A stretch of DNA of 64,000 bases from Lingula anatina (lineage: Eukaryota > Brachiopoda > Lingulata > Lingulida > Lingulidae): positions 488,093-552,092 of the forward strand of contig NW_019774280.1 of the NCBI RefSeq assembly GCF_001039355.2, read 5' to 3'. Both the position numbers and the translations under genes were made by a program. Positions 20,358 through 33,390 of this stretch are shown here, in pieces. The notes under the pieces were generated by a model that saw nothing but the letters and a program-made list of their open reading frames with translations, was not told the DNA's origin and ran no database searches. Numbering within the stretch: the first letter of the stretch is position 1; every line of letters begins with the position of its first letter.

Positions 20358-20567
20358 GTGGAAAAAACTGCATGCTCCAATAAATCAGTTTTTATATTTG
20401 TTGTGACCAGAAAGGAATATGAAGAGTCCCTTGGTCTTGTTGGCGTACACCCGCTATCCGTTCCTCCATCATTTGATGCCTTAGAGTTTGTAAATGCTGC
20501 CGTTGGTTTCTTCTGCTGCACTGCAGACACCCCGGCAAAGTTATTTTGGGGTCCGATCTTGGCTTAA
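20358..20567 (+). pseudogene. EF-hand 3' fragment lacking EF4 loop (fragment B)
   Basis: Same spacer-to-gene junction as the fragment at 16126, with GTGACCAG at 20403. A further 33-base in-frame deletion removes the EF4 calcium loop almost exactly (DALDTDGDGQISKEEF becomes DALEF). The chimeric frame from the spacer ATG at 20358 stays open for 69 codons. With EF3 cut and EF4 excised it has no usable calcium site. It ends in the normal tail (LFWGPILA) and stop. Confidence 0.8.
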
Positions 20568-20861
20568 ATCCCCTGATCATACGGAAACTAAAATATTATG
20601 CTTATCCTATAGGGCAAACATGATCTGGGAATTTATTTAGGAAAAGACGTTTTACATTTCAAGAAGACGCTAACGGACCCCTGTTGTGATAAAACCATGG
20701 TGTGCTATTAGTCACAACTGAATTCATGCTTTTGTTCGTGCTTCATTTTTTTTCTGGTCAAGGACATCATTTCAAGTAAAATAGCACCCCAAACTTATGA
20801 ATTAACCAATAAAAGCTTTCATTTGCGCCTTGTATATTAAACAGTATAATACAGGTTGTAG

Positions 20862-20862
20862 N
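20862..20862. other. Single N, probable contig join
   Basis: One ambiguous base between the end of duplicated block A and a small hairpin repeat that precedes block B. The other four single Ns in the window are also at edges of duplicated blocks. Confidence 0.7.
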
Positions 20863-20990
20863 CAAAATGCGTTGCAGTTGCAAAATGCGTTCAGTTGCAA
20901 AATGCGGCTCTACTTAGTAGGACCGCATTTTGCAACTGAACGTATTTTGCAACCGGTTGCAAAATGCGGTCGGTTGCAAAATGCGGCTCT
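20863..20990. repeat. GTTGCAAAATGCG repeat with 31-bp inverted arms
   Basis: A cluster of GTTGCAAAATGCG-type units in both orientations. The arms 20877-20907 and 20923-20953 are reverse complements over 31 bases with one mismatch, separated by a 15-base loop. Further direct units follow to about 20985. It is present only at the start of the second duplicated block and does not occur before the first. Confidence 0.85.
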
Positions 20991-21502
20991 ACACCGTCAC
21001 AGACAAAGAAATATTGTCAAGGAGTGCTGCAATTTTGGTGAATCCCACGACAACACACTGAGACATGTTTTTCCACACTTTGCACGCGTGCAGTGTGTGT
21101 GTGTGTGGGGGGGGGGCTAAATATAAAAAAAGGGACAGATGCTTTTTTTGATTTTGACTCACAGGGGAGAATCAGATAAAAATGAGATGCTAAGCTGCAC
21201 AACAGTCCCACTGGGCTCTTTAACATGTGTTGTTTCACTTAGGTTTCATTATGTATTCATCGGATCATACGTCTTGTTACAGGTGTTACGTTGCGACCAA
21301 CCATTGAACTATACCGCATTGCATGCATGGCGCTATGAAAGTTTTCTGAGGGAGCCGTGCGTAAACAAAATAACATAAAGACTTTCAGTGTGTTGCTCTT
21401 TTGTTGATGTTTTTATTGTAATAATCACAAGGTACCGAGGTAATAATGTCTTTTTAAATTTCACAATGATCCGTCTAAGTCAGTGTAAAAGATAAATCTA
21501 CA

Positions 21503-22051
21503 ATGTCAGCAAGCGCGCCATATCCCGAGTTCTGGGTCCGCAAGATGCGCTCAATTTTTGTAATATTCGACCACGACTTGGACGGCGTTGTCAAGAAGGA
21601 AGATATGGTGGACTTTTGCGAGTCCAGAGCTAAATGGCTTCTCAAACAAGAACAAATGCAAGCCTATATGGACCTAGTAAAACACGCTTGGGATTATTTT
21701 TGGGCAGGACCGGAGAAGAAAGAGAATGTTACTCTTAAGGACTATATCTACAACCAAGCACGCACTTTTCGCGAACCAACTGTTCAAGAAGAGGGGAAAA
21801 AGTGGTTCCATGTCTATTTTGACAAAATCGCAGACAAAAATGGCGACGGTATTGTGACCAGAAAGGAATATGAAGAGTTCCTTGGCCTTTTTGGTGTACA
21901 TCCGCTATCTGTCCCTCCGTCGTTTGAGGCCTTGGACACAGATGGTGATGGTCAGATCAGCAAAGAAGAGTTCGTAAATGCTGCCGTTGGTTTCTTCAGC
22001 TGCACTGCAGACACCCCGGCAAAGTTGTTTTGGGGTCCGTTCTTGGCTTAA
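21503..22051 (+). CDS. EF-hand calcium-binding protein, SCP/calexcitin-like (copy 13)
   Basis: Intact 182 residues, the closest relative of the gene at 19326. EF1 is DHDLDGVVKKED (preceded by Ile where the relative has Met), EF3 is DKNGDGIVTRKE and EF4 is DTDGDGQISKEE. All three are canonical apart from Asp at position 12 of EF1. The Cys-Cys of the GFFCCTADTP motif near the C-terminus is Ser-Cys here, the only copy so altered. Unlike 19326 it has the normal TAA stop. It is the last full-length copy in the array. Confidence 0.92.
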   Translation: MSASAPYPEFWVRKMRSIFVIFDHDLDGVVKKEDMVDFCESRAKWLLKQEQMQAYMDLVKHAWDYFWAGPEKKENVTLKDYIYNQARTFREPTVQEEGKKWFHVYFDKIADKNGDGIVTRKEYEEFLGLFGVHPLSVPPSFEALDTDGDGQISKEEFVNAAVGFFSCTADTPAKLFWGPFLA

Positions 22052-22534
22052 ATATCCTTATCATATGGAAACTGTAAATAATATGCTTTACCTATAGGGG
22101 AATCACGAGCTGGAACTTTCTTGTTGAAAAGACGCTTTACATTTCAAGAAGATGCGCACGAACGCTTGCAGTATTGATGACGGAATAATAATGTGTTGTC
22201 AGTCACAATTGAATTCATGCTTTGTTCATTTTGTTCATTTTCACCTTGTCAATAACAGCTTTTCAATCTGGCTTTCACCTACCCCCAGAACTTTTATATT
22301 GTTCGAAGGTTGCATTCGTTTGCATATAATACATTACAGCGCACAAAGATCTCTTCCGAGTCTAGCTGTTAAATAAGTGGGAGATTACAAGTACCCCTTG
22401 TAAACACCGCCAGCTTGATGCTTCACGACACTTCTTTATATGAACTGGCCAGTGTGTTCAGAAAAAGTATAATAATTAAATGAATATAAGGAAATAAGAA
22501 GGAAAATATTGTGAAACAGATCATTTTATGACCA

Positions 22535-22744
22535 GTGGAAGAATCTGTATGCTCCAATAAATCAGTTTTTATATTTGTTGTGACCAGAAAGGAATATGAA
22601 GAGTTCCTTGGTCTTGTTGGCGTACACCCGCTATCCGTTCCTCCATCATTTGATACCTTGGAGTTTGTAAATGCTGCCGTTGGATTCTTCTGCTGCACTG
22701 CAGACACCCCGGCAAAGTTACTTTGGGGTCCATTCTTGGCTTAA
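22535..22744 (+). pseudogene. EF-hand 3' fragment lacking EF4 loop (fragment C)
   Basis: Counterpart of the fragment at 20358, with the same spacer junction (GTGACCAG at 22580) and the same 33-base deletion of the EF4 loop. The chimeric frame is again open for 69 codons (MEESVCSNKSVFIF...), ending LLWGPFLA and stop. Identical breakpoints show that both derive from one event by duplication or are alleles. Confidence 0.8.
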
Positions 22745-23039
22745 ATCCCCTGATCATACGGAAACTGAAATATTATGCTTATCCTATAGGGCAAACATGA
22801 TCTGGGAATTTATTTCGGAAAAGACGTTTTACATTTCAAGAAGACGTTAACGGACCCCTGTGGTGATAAAACCATGGTGTGCTATTAGTCACAACTGAAT
22901 TCATACTTTTGTTTGTGCTTCATTTTTTTCTTGTCAAGGACATCATTTCAAGTAAAATAGCACCCCAAACTTATGAATTAACCAATAAAAGCTTTCATTT
23001 GCGCCTTGTATATTAAACAGTATAATACAGGTTGTTGGG

Positions 23040-23980
23040 AAAAAGGGTCAAAACCTCTTTTGTCACAAACTGAGTATAAACTTTCAAGCTTTTGATATTT
23101 ACCATATACAACACCGATGGAACTTTCCGTACACTGTAGTGGGTTTATTGACAACTATCTGAATACGATAAACGCATTCGATATGCAGGCTTTATAAACC
23201 ACTATAATTATAAGTGATTGCAAATGCATTGCATGTCCTAATTAACGCTGTTATTACTCTAGTGCAGTTTGAACTCTTCAATAATGACTGGCTTTGAAAG
23301 GACATGGACTGATTAGAATATACACTACATAAACTTAGGTTAATGTGCACATACTGACTTGGTGTTAAATGTTAATCACATGTAAGTACACCCATAAGAC
23401 ATTTTACCCTTTAAAAGGTGCCATGAGTCAATAACAGGGTGAAGGTGTGACTCTAATGCTGTGAATGCAATCAATTTTCTGCCTTTTTTCCACATACGAA
23501 ACACAGTTGTTGTGTATGTAACCCGATAAAATAGGTTGGAAGGATGTGTTTTACTGTGAAGGTTCATATACCGGGAAACCATTACTGTCCACTGATTTAA
23601 ACAGTCAAACTTGATCATCCTCAATTATTCTAATGATTTCAACGAGGAAGATATGAGCGCAACGAACTCGTTTGATGTGGTCGGAATGTCCCGTGTAAAT
23701 ATGCATTCTCAGAAGTTCCCATCCCGCGCACCATTAATGTGAGCAAAAACGAGCTCGATTCCAGAGTTATTTGGTTTGCATACAATAATCCTGGAGAAAG
23801 GTGATATTCATTTCGATACATGTTCACTGCTCACATACACCATTTATTTCCATATGCGGAGAAATATTCCCCATAATTCTATAGGCTGTAACCTATTCTG
23901 CATTTCGTCGCATGCATCATGATACACGGTGGACGAAAATATTTCCTCGTCTTCTTTTATTAACTACCTATAGACGTATT
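23040..23980. other. Intergenic DNA between the EF-hand array and the membrane-protein gene
   Basis: Unique, AT-rich DNA without a credible gene. The open frames on the - strand at 23376-23624 and 23639-23827 are short and lack splice or homology support. A TTTATT at about 23843 is a poly(A) signal (AATAAA) when read on the - strand, about 140 bases after the stop codon of the - strand gene. Confidence 0.5.
23843..23848 (-). terminator. Candidate poly(A) signal for the membrane-protein gene
   Basis: AATAAA on the - strand (GGAAATAAATGG), about 140 bases beyond the TGA stop at 23987. Its position fits the 3' end of the transcript. Confidence 0.4.
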
Positions 23981-23986
23981 GATTCG

Positions 23987-26900
23987 TCATCCCACGAAAA
24001 AAGTAACATTTTTTCGTTTAAAAGGGATGTGTCTTTTCTTGTATTGTTTGCCTGAAACTACATCTTCTTTGTGTTTTGGGTTTTTCCAGAAAGATGCCGG
24101 ATTGCCTTCGTTAAGCGTGCCATTTCTAAATACTCTTGAAACAGACGCAATATACTGTAGTGGAGATGACATGGAATAATTACCAGCAAAAGAGTTGCTT
24201 TTGTCACTCGTACTGTTCAAAGTGGTAGAGTTTAAATCCCCTACCGTGTCGCCATCTATCGTATTGCTTATACTCGGTGACGTCTTCCAGGGTCCGACCC
24301 CTTGCCCTCCCTCTGGCTGGACGTCTACATACACTTGATCAACTGTAATGCAAATTGAAAGAGTAAAGTGAGACAGATATAAAGAAACATAACATTTGAA
24401 GAGTTATGGAAACGAAGCAATTATGAAAACTGGACACGAGATAAGTTTGGGACCGGTCAAAAAAGGAAGAAGACCAAAGAAAAATGCATATCAACAATAC
24501 TTGTTAGGCTTTCGTCACTTTTTCTCACTCTTAAATTTTTTTTCCAAAAATTAGTTACACAATAACATAGACTACTGAAAAGGAATACATGTATACTGTA
24601 GCAAGCAGAAATTAAACTCCAGTGTATTTATTCGTAAAGGGTACAAATACCACCATTTAGTTAGTTTTACGTTTCAGCCATAGAACAATTAAGTCGCAGA
24701 AAAAAATAATAAAAAAAAAGTTTCTTCCATTTTACATATTTACAATTGGTCATGTCATAAGTACCCAAATTGTGTCTTTAGAAAATTTGCTGTTTACTTA
24801 TTCTCCACTCCAAGTTAGTACGAGTTTTAAGTGAACAAAAGAATATAAACAAAACAATATAAATATAAATGTAGTCTGGTTAATATTTGGGGTCAGCGAA
24901 AATACAACTTATTCGTGGCAAAATCAAATGGGCTTTCACTACCTCACCATGTTATAACAGCGGTAATCGGTATCAATGACAATATTATAAAACTATGACG
25001 TGGCTTATACGTATACTGGAATTACGAGAAATTGCAAAACTTTTAAAACGGGCAACCAGACCATTAGGTGTATGTGTTTTGTGTTTTGATAACATAACTG
25101 CAAACAATCAATAAAACAATCGATATTTCTTTCGTGGTGTGTAACGTGATCTTTCATAACTACCCTATTATTAGATGAATGGATATCCAGGTGATTAAAA
25201 AGCGGTCTGTTTCATTCCATCAATGGCTCCATTACATAGGAATGAGGGGAATCAATAAATGGCATGATCGTATAGTCAGATGCTTCTAAAAATAAAAATT
25301 GACGTGGGGTATTCGATAACAGTGATTTCAATCAGTCTTCTGTTTTAAAACAACAAATTTAGTTCGGAATAGCCGCCCCTGTCAAATACCGGAATTGGTA
25401 TAATTCCCATTCTATAGACAGAACAAAATTATACTAAAGAGAATTACGGGATCCATTAATGTTATTGTGCAAGGGTAAACACGATCTGTTCTAGGTACTT
25501 TAAAATGGTGATTAATGTACATATGAACTTCATAGTCAAAGTAGAATTCAATAACAATGAGACAAAGATGAAAAACAAAGGTCTTTCGACATGTGTATAG
25601 GTAAAGAACGCTTGGAACAAGGCGTAGAAGTAGTCTGTATGGGAGCAGTTTTTTGACTTATCGTATGTCGCTGTTTAATTCATTCGGTTAATTCGGTTGA
25701 GAAATATTCGCATTTGACTGATTTGATTTAATAAACGAAAAATCTACATCATGAAGTAGTCGTAGGTAAAAAAAGAGTGGGTATTTTTATGCTTTGGGCC
25801 TATTTATCTGCTCTTAGGCAGGTGTCATTTCTTTACACTTACCCTCATTTTTATTACTGACAAGAAAAATAGAGGCTAAAACCTCTCCTGAAAACTCGAT
25901 CGTTTCAGTGGATAGATTTATCAGTTTGACAACATATCTAAGCAATATCTGGGTTCATTCGCTCAATCTCAAATTAAATCTCCCTTTGCCTTTGATATTA
26001 TTGATTTTGTGGTATTTTCGGTAATATTAGAGATGGTAGCCTACGCTTGGATAACGCAGTGTATAAGAGGCCAAATAATATTATATTAAAGTGTGAATTT
26101 GGCCAATTATTTTTTCGGAATTAGATGCACGCAGGTGTGAGCGTAGTTGTCCTTAGAATGAGGCGTAAGATAAGGTTAAAGCGTCACTTAAGTGAAACAG
26201 ACAAATCGGACAAGTCATTACGCCTTCGAAGCAATGCTCTGGTACATTTTATGCCCCCCCCCCAAAAAAAAAAAAATGGGTGGGAGAATAATAAAATGCA
26301 ATGCATCACAATCAATATTTTTCTGATTTCAAAACAAAACCTCTAAATATTTGCATGCATTAAGCCTAAAATTCCTTCTTTTTCATTAGTTAGCTAATTA
26401 AATTATTGCACGCCCAATTCTTACAAGTCTGATTCCACTGGCGTTAGTGTTCATGTACATTGTATATCTTTTCTAAATCTAGGAAAGAAATGATTCCCTG
26501 GTAGAGTGCGATTTTTGTTTGCTCTTGTGGAGAAAAATTTAATAGATTCAAAAAGACTGTTTCTTCTTTTTTACCTATGAGGCACGAATTTGATCACTCA
26601 TCAAAAGAGTCAACTAAATCACATGATGAATGTAAGGTCAATACTACACACTTTATAGAAAAATATACGTCCAATATCTCAACATACGATTTCTCTGACC
26701 TGTATTTAGACTAATTTTTGCACATAGGGAATAAGCGACCGTTGAAAAGAATATATATGATATCTTGAGTCAAGATCATGATACATCGGTTTCTGGTAAA
26801 AATAAGAGACTCGTGTGGAGTCCAGTGAATCTTATTTGATAAAGTTATTGGGGATTTGGCGGAATGCATTTCGCGGCATACCGGTTTTTTAAAATAAGTG

Positions 26901-28169
26901 ATGTTTAAACGCGTTATACCGTATACGTGTATTCCTGTGATGAAAATTCCTCAATTTAACAGCACGAAATAGTTTCAGAAAACATACTGACCTCAGGCTT
27001 AAATCAAGCTTAAATGTGAACATTTTTCAACCAAGTTTGTTAGTGTGTTTCTGTTTTTTTAATAACGCCACATTCAGTCATTAAAAAAGGCTGACGAGAA
27101 ATGTCATCCTGTATAATGGCAGTTTCGTATAAACGCTGCACGAGAACCGCGTCGACGTGAGAGTGCGTCATTACTAGTATATTATTATATGATCCAGGGT
27201 AGGAAAATTGGTAAGATGAACTGCTGAGTGTTTAGACTACTTTACCAGCACAGCCAGAGCAGCATTTCCCCCGGGGAGAGGGAACACAAGGCACTGATGC
27301 TGAGCTAACACGTGCTGAACTTTTCTTAAATAACCCAACAACGTGAGGTTGAAGGGCCGCCATGTCTCCGTGGGAAGGTCCCGCAGCAAAACACGTGCTT
27401 CAAAAACATTCGTTTGATGGCACGTTGCGTCAAGCAGCGTTACAGCAACGCAAAATGGCACCAAAGCGTGCCAGAGTACCATTACTGAATTATACTAGTA
27501 GAAACCAGCGCAGCATGGCAGAGAAAGCATAAAAAGTAGGCTGTAGACTCCATTACGGAAATGGGATTCATAAGGACACAGTTAAAAGCAGGATTGCGCT
27601 AATGTTATAACATAAACTGCAATAACGGGAGCCCAGGGGATCGAAACGAAACCGGACTAAATATACACACAGTTCCTTTAATCAAACCTCGGTTGTAACT
27701 CGTCACAATATATAATTATTATCGGCGCAATTGAATCCTTATAGTGTTCATGCGTTGCAATAACTTTTGGAGAATTATATTTTAATTGCAAAGCGTTGAA
27801 GTGCGCATGTCCGGAACCTTGCCTCTCCTCTGCCAAAGATGTTATGCTTTGCTTTTTGTTTTGCTAGCCTAAATAAAAATGTTAAATTTGGTTTTTGATA
27901 AAAAAATTTAAAAAGTATTAACTGATTGATCAATTAGCTTTTTGTTTCAAGGAATTAAGCAATTAATAATAATTACTGACCAGCTTTGACGAAATTATGC
28001 GCTCTCTCAGTCAGTGATTTTCTAATATCAATTTAGTTTTGCTTAAGCAATATAGGTGCATTCATAAGTATGCTCTCTTATCACCCATCTTTAGAATGAG
28101 TAGATGTTTTGATTTTTTCATCGTTCAACAGACTGCACACTCACCTTTCCTGGAAGGTTGAGGGATACG

Positions 28170-28200
<31 letters not shown>

Positions 28201-29354
28201 GGATCCGCCTTTGTTAGTTTAACGATACCCGCACCGCACAGGGGTTTGCCTATTGGGATTTCCCATGTGCTATACTTAAAATAGGGACTCGATACGAAAG
28301 GTTATATTTATAAAAGAGACAGTGCGTCAAATATATTAATTATGACACTAACGGAAATTGCTTTTACGTGTACAACACAAACATACCAGTGGCTAACCAA
28401 GAGCTTTAGTTTTTGCTCACCTTAAAACCGATGATTTTGTTTATCTTCTATAAACATAAACACAACCATGTCTAGCCAAGCAAAATAAAAAATCGTTATG
28501 CCTTGTCCTAAATCATTTGTTCCCATTATTAAACACGGGTTGTGTTTTTGCAACTGATCTGTTTGTGTATTGATGTGATGAATATTTCTAAATTTAACAG
28601 CTTTAAATAGTTTCAGAAAACATACTCATCTCAGGCTTAAATTATGAACATTTTTCATTTTCAACCGAGTTTGTTACTGTTTTTTTTTTCTTTTTTAATA
28701 GCGCTACATTCAGTCATAAAAAGGCGGACACGACCAGCAGACAAAAAAAATGCCCATCCTCTCACGTGACAACTAATCAGCTGGTTATAATTATTATTAT
28801 TCTTACACTCTACTCCATAAGTATTATATATATAAGTATTCTCGTCCAACTGAATTAACAAGGCCCGCCATTTCGGAGATGATATATAAATATGGACATA
28901 TATATTAGATTATATTAGATGGCATATGCCATCTTCAAATAGCCAATAAATATGCTTTACACATTGTGCTTTACGCACCAATAATTAGTATACAAGGTTG
29001 GGTATCGACCACCACATGCAGTGAGTCGTGGATTTTACGCCCCGCTGGGACGTGATCTACAATCCCATGCTCCTGACATTTAGCTTGAAAACTGTTCATT
29101 AAGGCGGCATGAATACCCAGGTACTAGGGAAATCACTTGCTGGGTTGTTTGGCTTGAAACTTAACAAAGCAAAGAGAGCGAACACGTGTTAATATGAAGA
29201 TAAGGGGAAAGTGGAAGATTCTCGGAATGAAATGAACAAAACAGCATTGTGACGCATGTAAAGTATGACGTAATCCCTTAAGTGACGGAGTGTTAACACC
29301 AATTAGCAGCTTTTTCCTTCTAAACAATTAAATGTAATTAAAGGCTGTTCTCCC

Positions 29355-29401
<47 letters not shown>

Positions 29402-30975
29402 CTTTGTAACGCATATTGAGGCTGTGACATATTTTGTCCCGGGTGTCTGTCTGTGTGTGTGGTTCTACGTGGGTGTTCAGCACAAAATGCTGAAATGCTG
29501 ACATAAAGTAAACAAGACCTCTTTTTCCCACAGTCGTCAACAAATACACCCAGTTTATCTCGACTTTATTTAACGAATTAACTCCGCCATGAAACGCCCC
29601 TTCTAAAGGCGGATCCAGTTCGGACAAAAAATTAGTCGACTGTTTTATATTTGCTTCACTTCGCTCGTCATTTTCTACCCTTGTGCCATCTTAAAGCAGA
29701 AACATTGGTTATAGTTCACTGCTGTTGGCTCCCAACGCTCTAAATGTTTTATCAACTTAGATATACTGCATGGACTAGGGAAGAGACCCTGGAGTTAATG
29801 GTTTTCATCCCCATGCACCGACAATAAATTTTCCCTTGAAATTGACGGTCATACTTGTCTTCACCAGGTGATCTGTTTTGTAGAAATATACCTTATAAAT
29901 CTGGCATCAATTTCCTTATCGATGAATCCCAGAGACGGTGACTTACATGAAAATTATAGTTATGATCTTCCAGGTGGGTTGCTGCATGTATACTTTAAAA
30001 TGCAAGAATTCCAAGGAATAGGAACATTGGTAAAATATGTTAATTGTGTTTTTTTTTACAAATTTTCTTTTTCAAACATTTACTTCAAACATTTATTTTT
30101 CTGGTAATGGTCCTATTCTAATGACTTTACAAACTTACAAACTACGAGAGACAGCGTTCACAAACATATTTCACAGGTTTACCCAAGGCGGCAGAGGTTA
30201 AAATGCATTGTCCATGGATATGGTTTCAAAGACAATGTCCTTGGGTCAATAACCGTACAAAATCTATTTTATAGATATCCCCAGGCGTGATGCAGTGATG
30301 GGTCCCGCATGGTCCCGACTCTATAAATAAAGTCTATACATGTCTCCGACAATACAGTGTATGACATATTTTGGAGACTAATGGAACCGGAAAAATGCAT
30401 TTGTGAGTTTTACGGTAGATCCTGACCTCAAAGTTGTATCACTGTTAACAAAATGGTCATTAGCTTGGTAGTTAGATCATACATGCTAATTATCATACGA
30501 CCAGGTAGGCCGTAAGCTAACGGCACGAAAATATTTCGGCTTGTGTTNTGCCATCTTCAAATAGCCAATAAATATGCTTTACACATTGTGCTTTACGCAC
30601 CAATAATTAGTATACAAGGTTGGGTATCGACCACCACATGCAGTGAGTCGTGGATTTTACGCCCCGCTGGGACGTGATCTACAATCCCATGCTCCTGACA
30701 TTTAGCTTGAAAACTGTTCATTAAGGCGGCATGAATACCCAGGTACTAGGGAAATCACTTGCTGGGTTGTTTGGCTTGAAACTTAACAAAGCAAAGAGAG
30801 CGAACACGTGTTAATATGAAGATAAGGGGAAAGTGGAAGATTCTCGGAATGAAATGAACAAAACAGCATTGTGACGCATGTAAAGTATGACGTAATCCCT
30901 TAAGTGACGGAGTGTTAACACCAATTAGCAGCTTTTTCCTTCTAAACAATTAAATGTAATTAAAGGCTGTTCTCC

Positions 30976-31023
<48 letters not shown>

Positions 31024-33351
31024 CTTTGTAACGCATATTGAGGCTGTGACATATTTTGTCCCGGGTGTCTGTCTGTGTGTGTGGTTCTACGTGGGTGTTC
31101 AGCACAAAATGCTGAAATGCTGACATAAAGTAAACAAGACCTCTTTTTCCCACAGTCGTCAACAAATACACCCAGTTTATCTCGACTTTATTTAACGAAT
31201 TAACTCCGCCATGAAACGCCCCTTCCAAAGGCGGATCCAGTTCGGACAAAAAATTAGTCGACTGTTTTATATTTGCTTCACTTCGCTCGTCATTTTCTAC
31301 CCTTGTGCCATCTTAAAGCAGAAACATTGGTTCTAGTTCACTGCTGTTGGCTCCCAACGCTCTATATGTTTTATCAACTTAGATATACTGCATGGACTAG
31401 GGAAGAGACCCTGGAGTTAATGGTTTTCATCCCCATGCACCGACAATAAATTTTCCCCTGAAATTGACGGTCATCCTTGTCTTCACCAGGTGATCTGTTT
31501 TGTAGAAATATACCTTATAAATTTGGCATCAATTTCCTTATCGATGAATCCCAGAGACGGTGACTTACATGAAAATTATAATGTTATGATCTTCCAGGTG
31601 GGTTGCTGCATGTATACTTTAAAATGCAAGAATTCCAAGGAATAGGAACATTAATTGGTAAAATATGTTAAATGTGTTTCTTTTTTAAAAATTTTCTTTT
31701 TCAAACATTTACTTTAAACATTTATTTTTCTGGTAATGGTCCTATTCTAATGACTTTACAAACTTACAAACTACGAGAGACAGCGTTCACAAACATATTT
31801 CACAGGTTTACCCAAGGCGGCAGAGGTTAAAATGCATTGTCCATGGATATGGTTTCAGAGACAATGTCCTTGGGTCAATAACCGTACAAAATCTATTTTA
31901 TAGATATCCCCAGGCGTGATGCAGTGATGGGTCCCGACTCTATAAATAAAGTCTATACATGTCTCCGACAATACAGTGTATGACATATTTTGGAGACTAA
32001 TGGAAACGGTAAAAATGCATTTGTGAGTTTTACGGTAGATCCTGACCTCAAAGTTGTATCAGTGTTAACAAAATGGTCATTAGCTTGGTAGTAAGATCAT
32101 ACATGCTAATTATCATACGACCAGGTAGGCCGTAAGCTAACGGCACGAAAATATTTCGGCTTGTGTGTGATAATTCTCATATATGATTGTATCACTGTTG
32201 CATATGTTACCAAAGTTACGTGAACAATCTTAAATGACTAAACGCATTTGGAAATGGCACTACATCCTATTTTTGTCAAAACATCTTGCAAAGTCACTTC
32301 TCTTTCTCAATTAAAAGTTTAAAGCACCTGAAATAAAAGTACCCGGAGTCTTATCGAACAGTCAAGAAGACATCGCAGTCCGATTAGGATAAAGTTATCT
32401 AATTTGTAATGTAAAAAATCGAATCCAAGTATAAGGACGGATCCGTTGATGCTTCCCGAGTAAGAGATCATGCCCTTTTCTCAAGGAAAATTAGATTTGG
32501 CGCTCAAATCCCAAAAATACCTTCGATAAGCATGTCCTTCATATATTTACATTGACCCAAGGGTTAGTATCAAAAGAAATATAAGTTTTACAGATAAGGA
32601 TGTCTAAATACTGAGGAAAGGGAGAGGCATTGATTTAAACGACTAAGGACTTTAATTGAAATGAAACAGTTTCAAAACAAGGAACCTGAGAAGCGTTGCT
32701 GCGTAAGATAACACCTTATCACGTATCAAATTAAGAAACCAATTTAATTTTGTCGCTCAAGAAATAATAGGATTGTCCTGTATATTAAGTCATTAGTAAT
32801 GAATCGCATGCGGCACGTTTCATAAGTTTCCGAACTTCCTATTGGGCTGTGAGTTTTCAATGATAAATCAATGCAACCACGTAACACAGCGATTCCCGTG
32901 TTATTTTAATAAAAAAGTGTAAACTTCACCAAAATACTCAACATCCGTAGTCTGTGCATAGTAAACAAACGAAATCCGTTTCGCTATAATTGAAGCGGGA
33001 TGGTGTTTTGTCTGGCACCGATTTCTTCCATTTCAGTCAGCTTAAATCAACTCCCAGCCTTATCACGTCGCTTCACGCACCTAGGCAGCACTCTTTAAAT
33101 CAAGTGTGTTAAATGTTACGGCACACGTTAGCTTCAAATTGACTTAAGCAGAGTTCAAGACAACAGTCAAACGGTCGATCATCGTGTTTTTACTCTCGGC
33201 GGATCCTTATTTCTACCTAAGCGGGAAGCGCCTGCGTGTTTGTGTGAGCTTGCGGGAGTCGGTGTGCATATTTGAATGTTTGCGTTTCTTTGTTTGCGTG
33301 AGAGAGAGATGCAGAGAGAGACGCGCGCGCACGCACGCACACACACACACT

Positions 33352-33390
<39 letters not shown>

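Larger units (their letters stand above)
18815..20861 (+). repeat. Duplicated block, copy A (full gene plus fragment)
   Basis: About 2045 bases matching 20993-23035 with only scattered differences. The block contains pre-gene spacer, the full gene at 19326, the 3' fragment at 20403 and the trailing spacer to ACAGGTTGTA. It stops one base before a single N at 20862. Because the twin block follows directly after the N, I suspect the two are alternative haplotypes placed in tandem. Confidence 0.8.
20993..23035 (+). repeat. Duplicated block, copy B
   Basis: Near-identical to 18815-20859 (offset 2178 bases at the left end). It holds the gene at 21503 and the fragment at 22535. To its right the sequence becomes unique (GTTGTTGGGAAAAAGGG). 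Confidence 0.8.

Noticed and set aside
29133-29627. - strand frames of 64 and 76 codons repeated three times (29133, 30755, 34851 and 29397, 31019, 35091)
   Set aside because: Repeated only because the block is repeated. No splice context or domain; the near-identity reflects the duplication, not selection.
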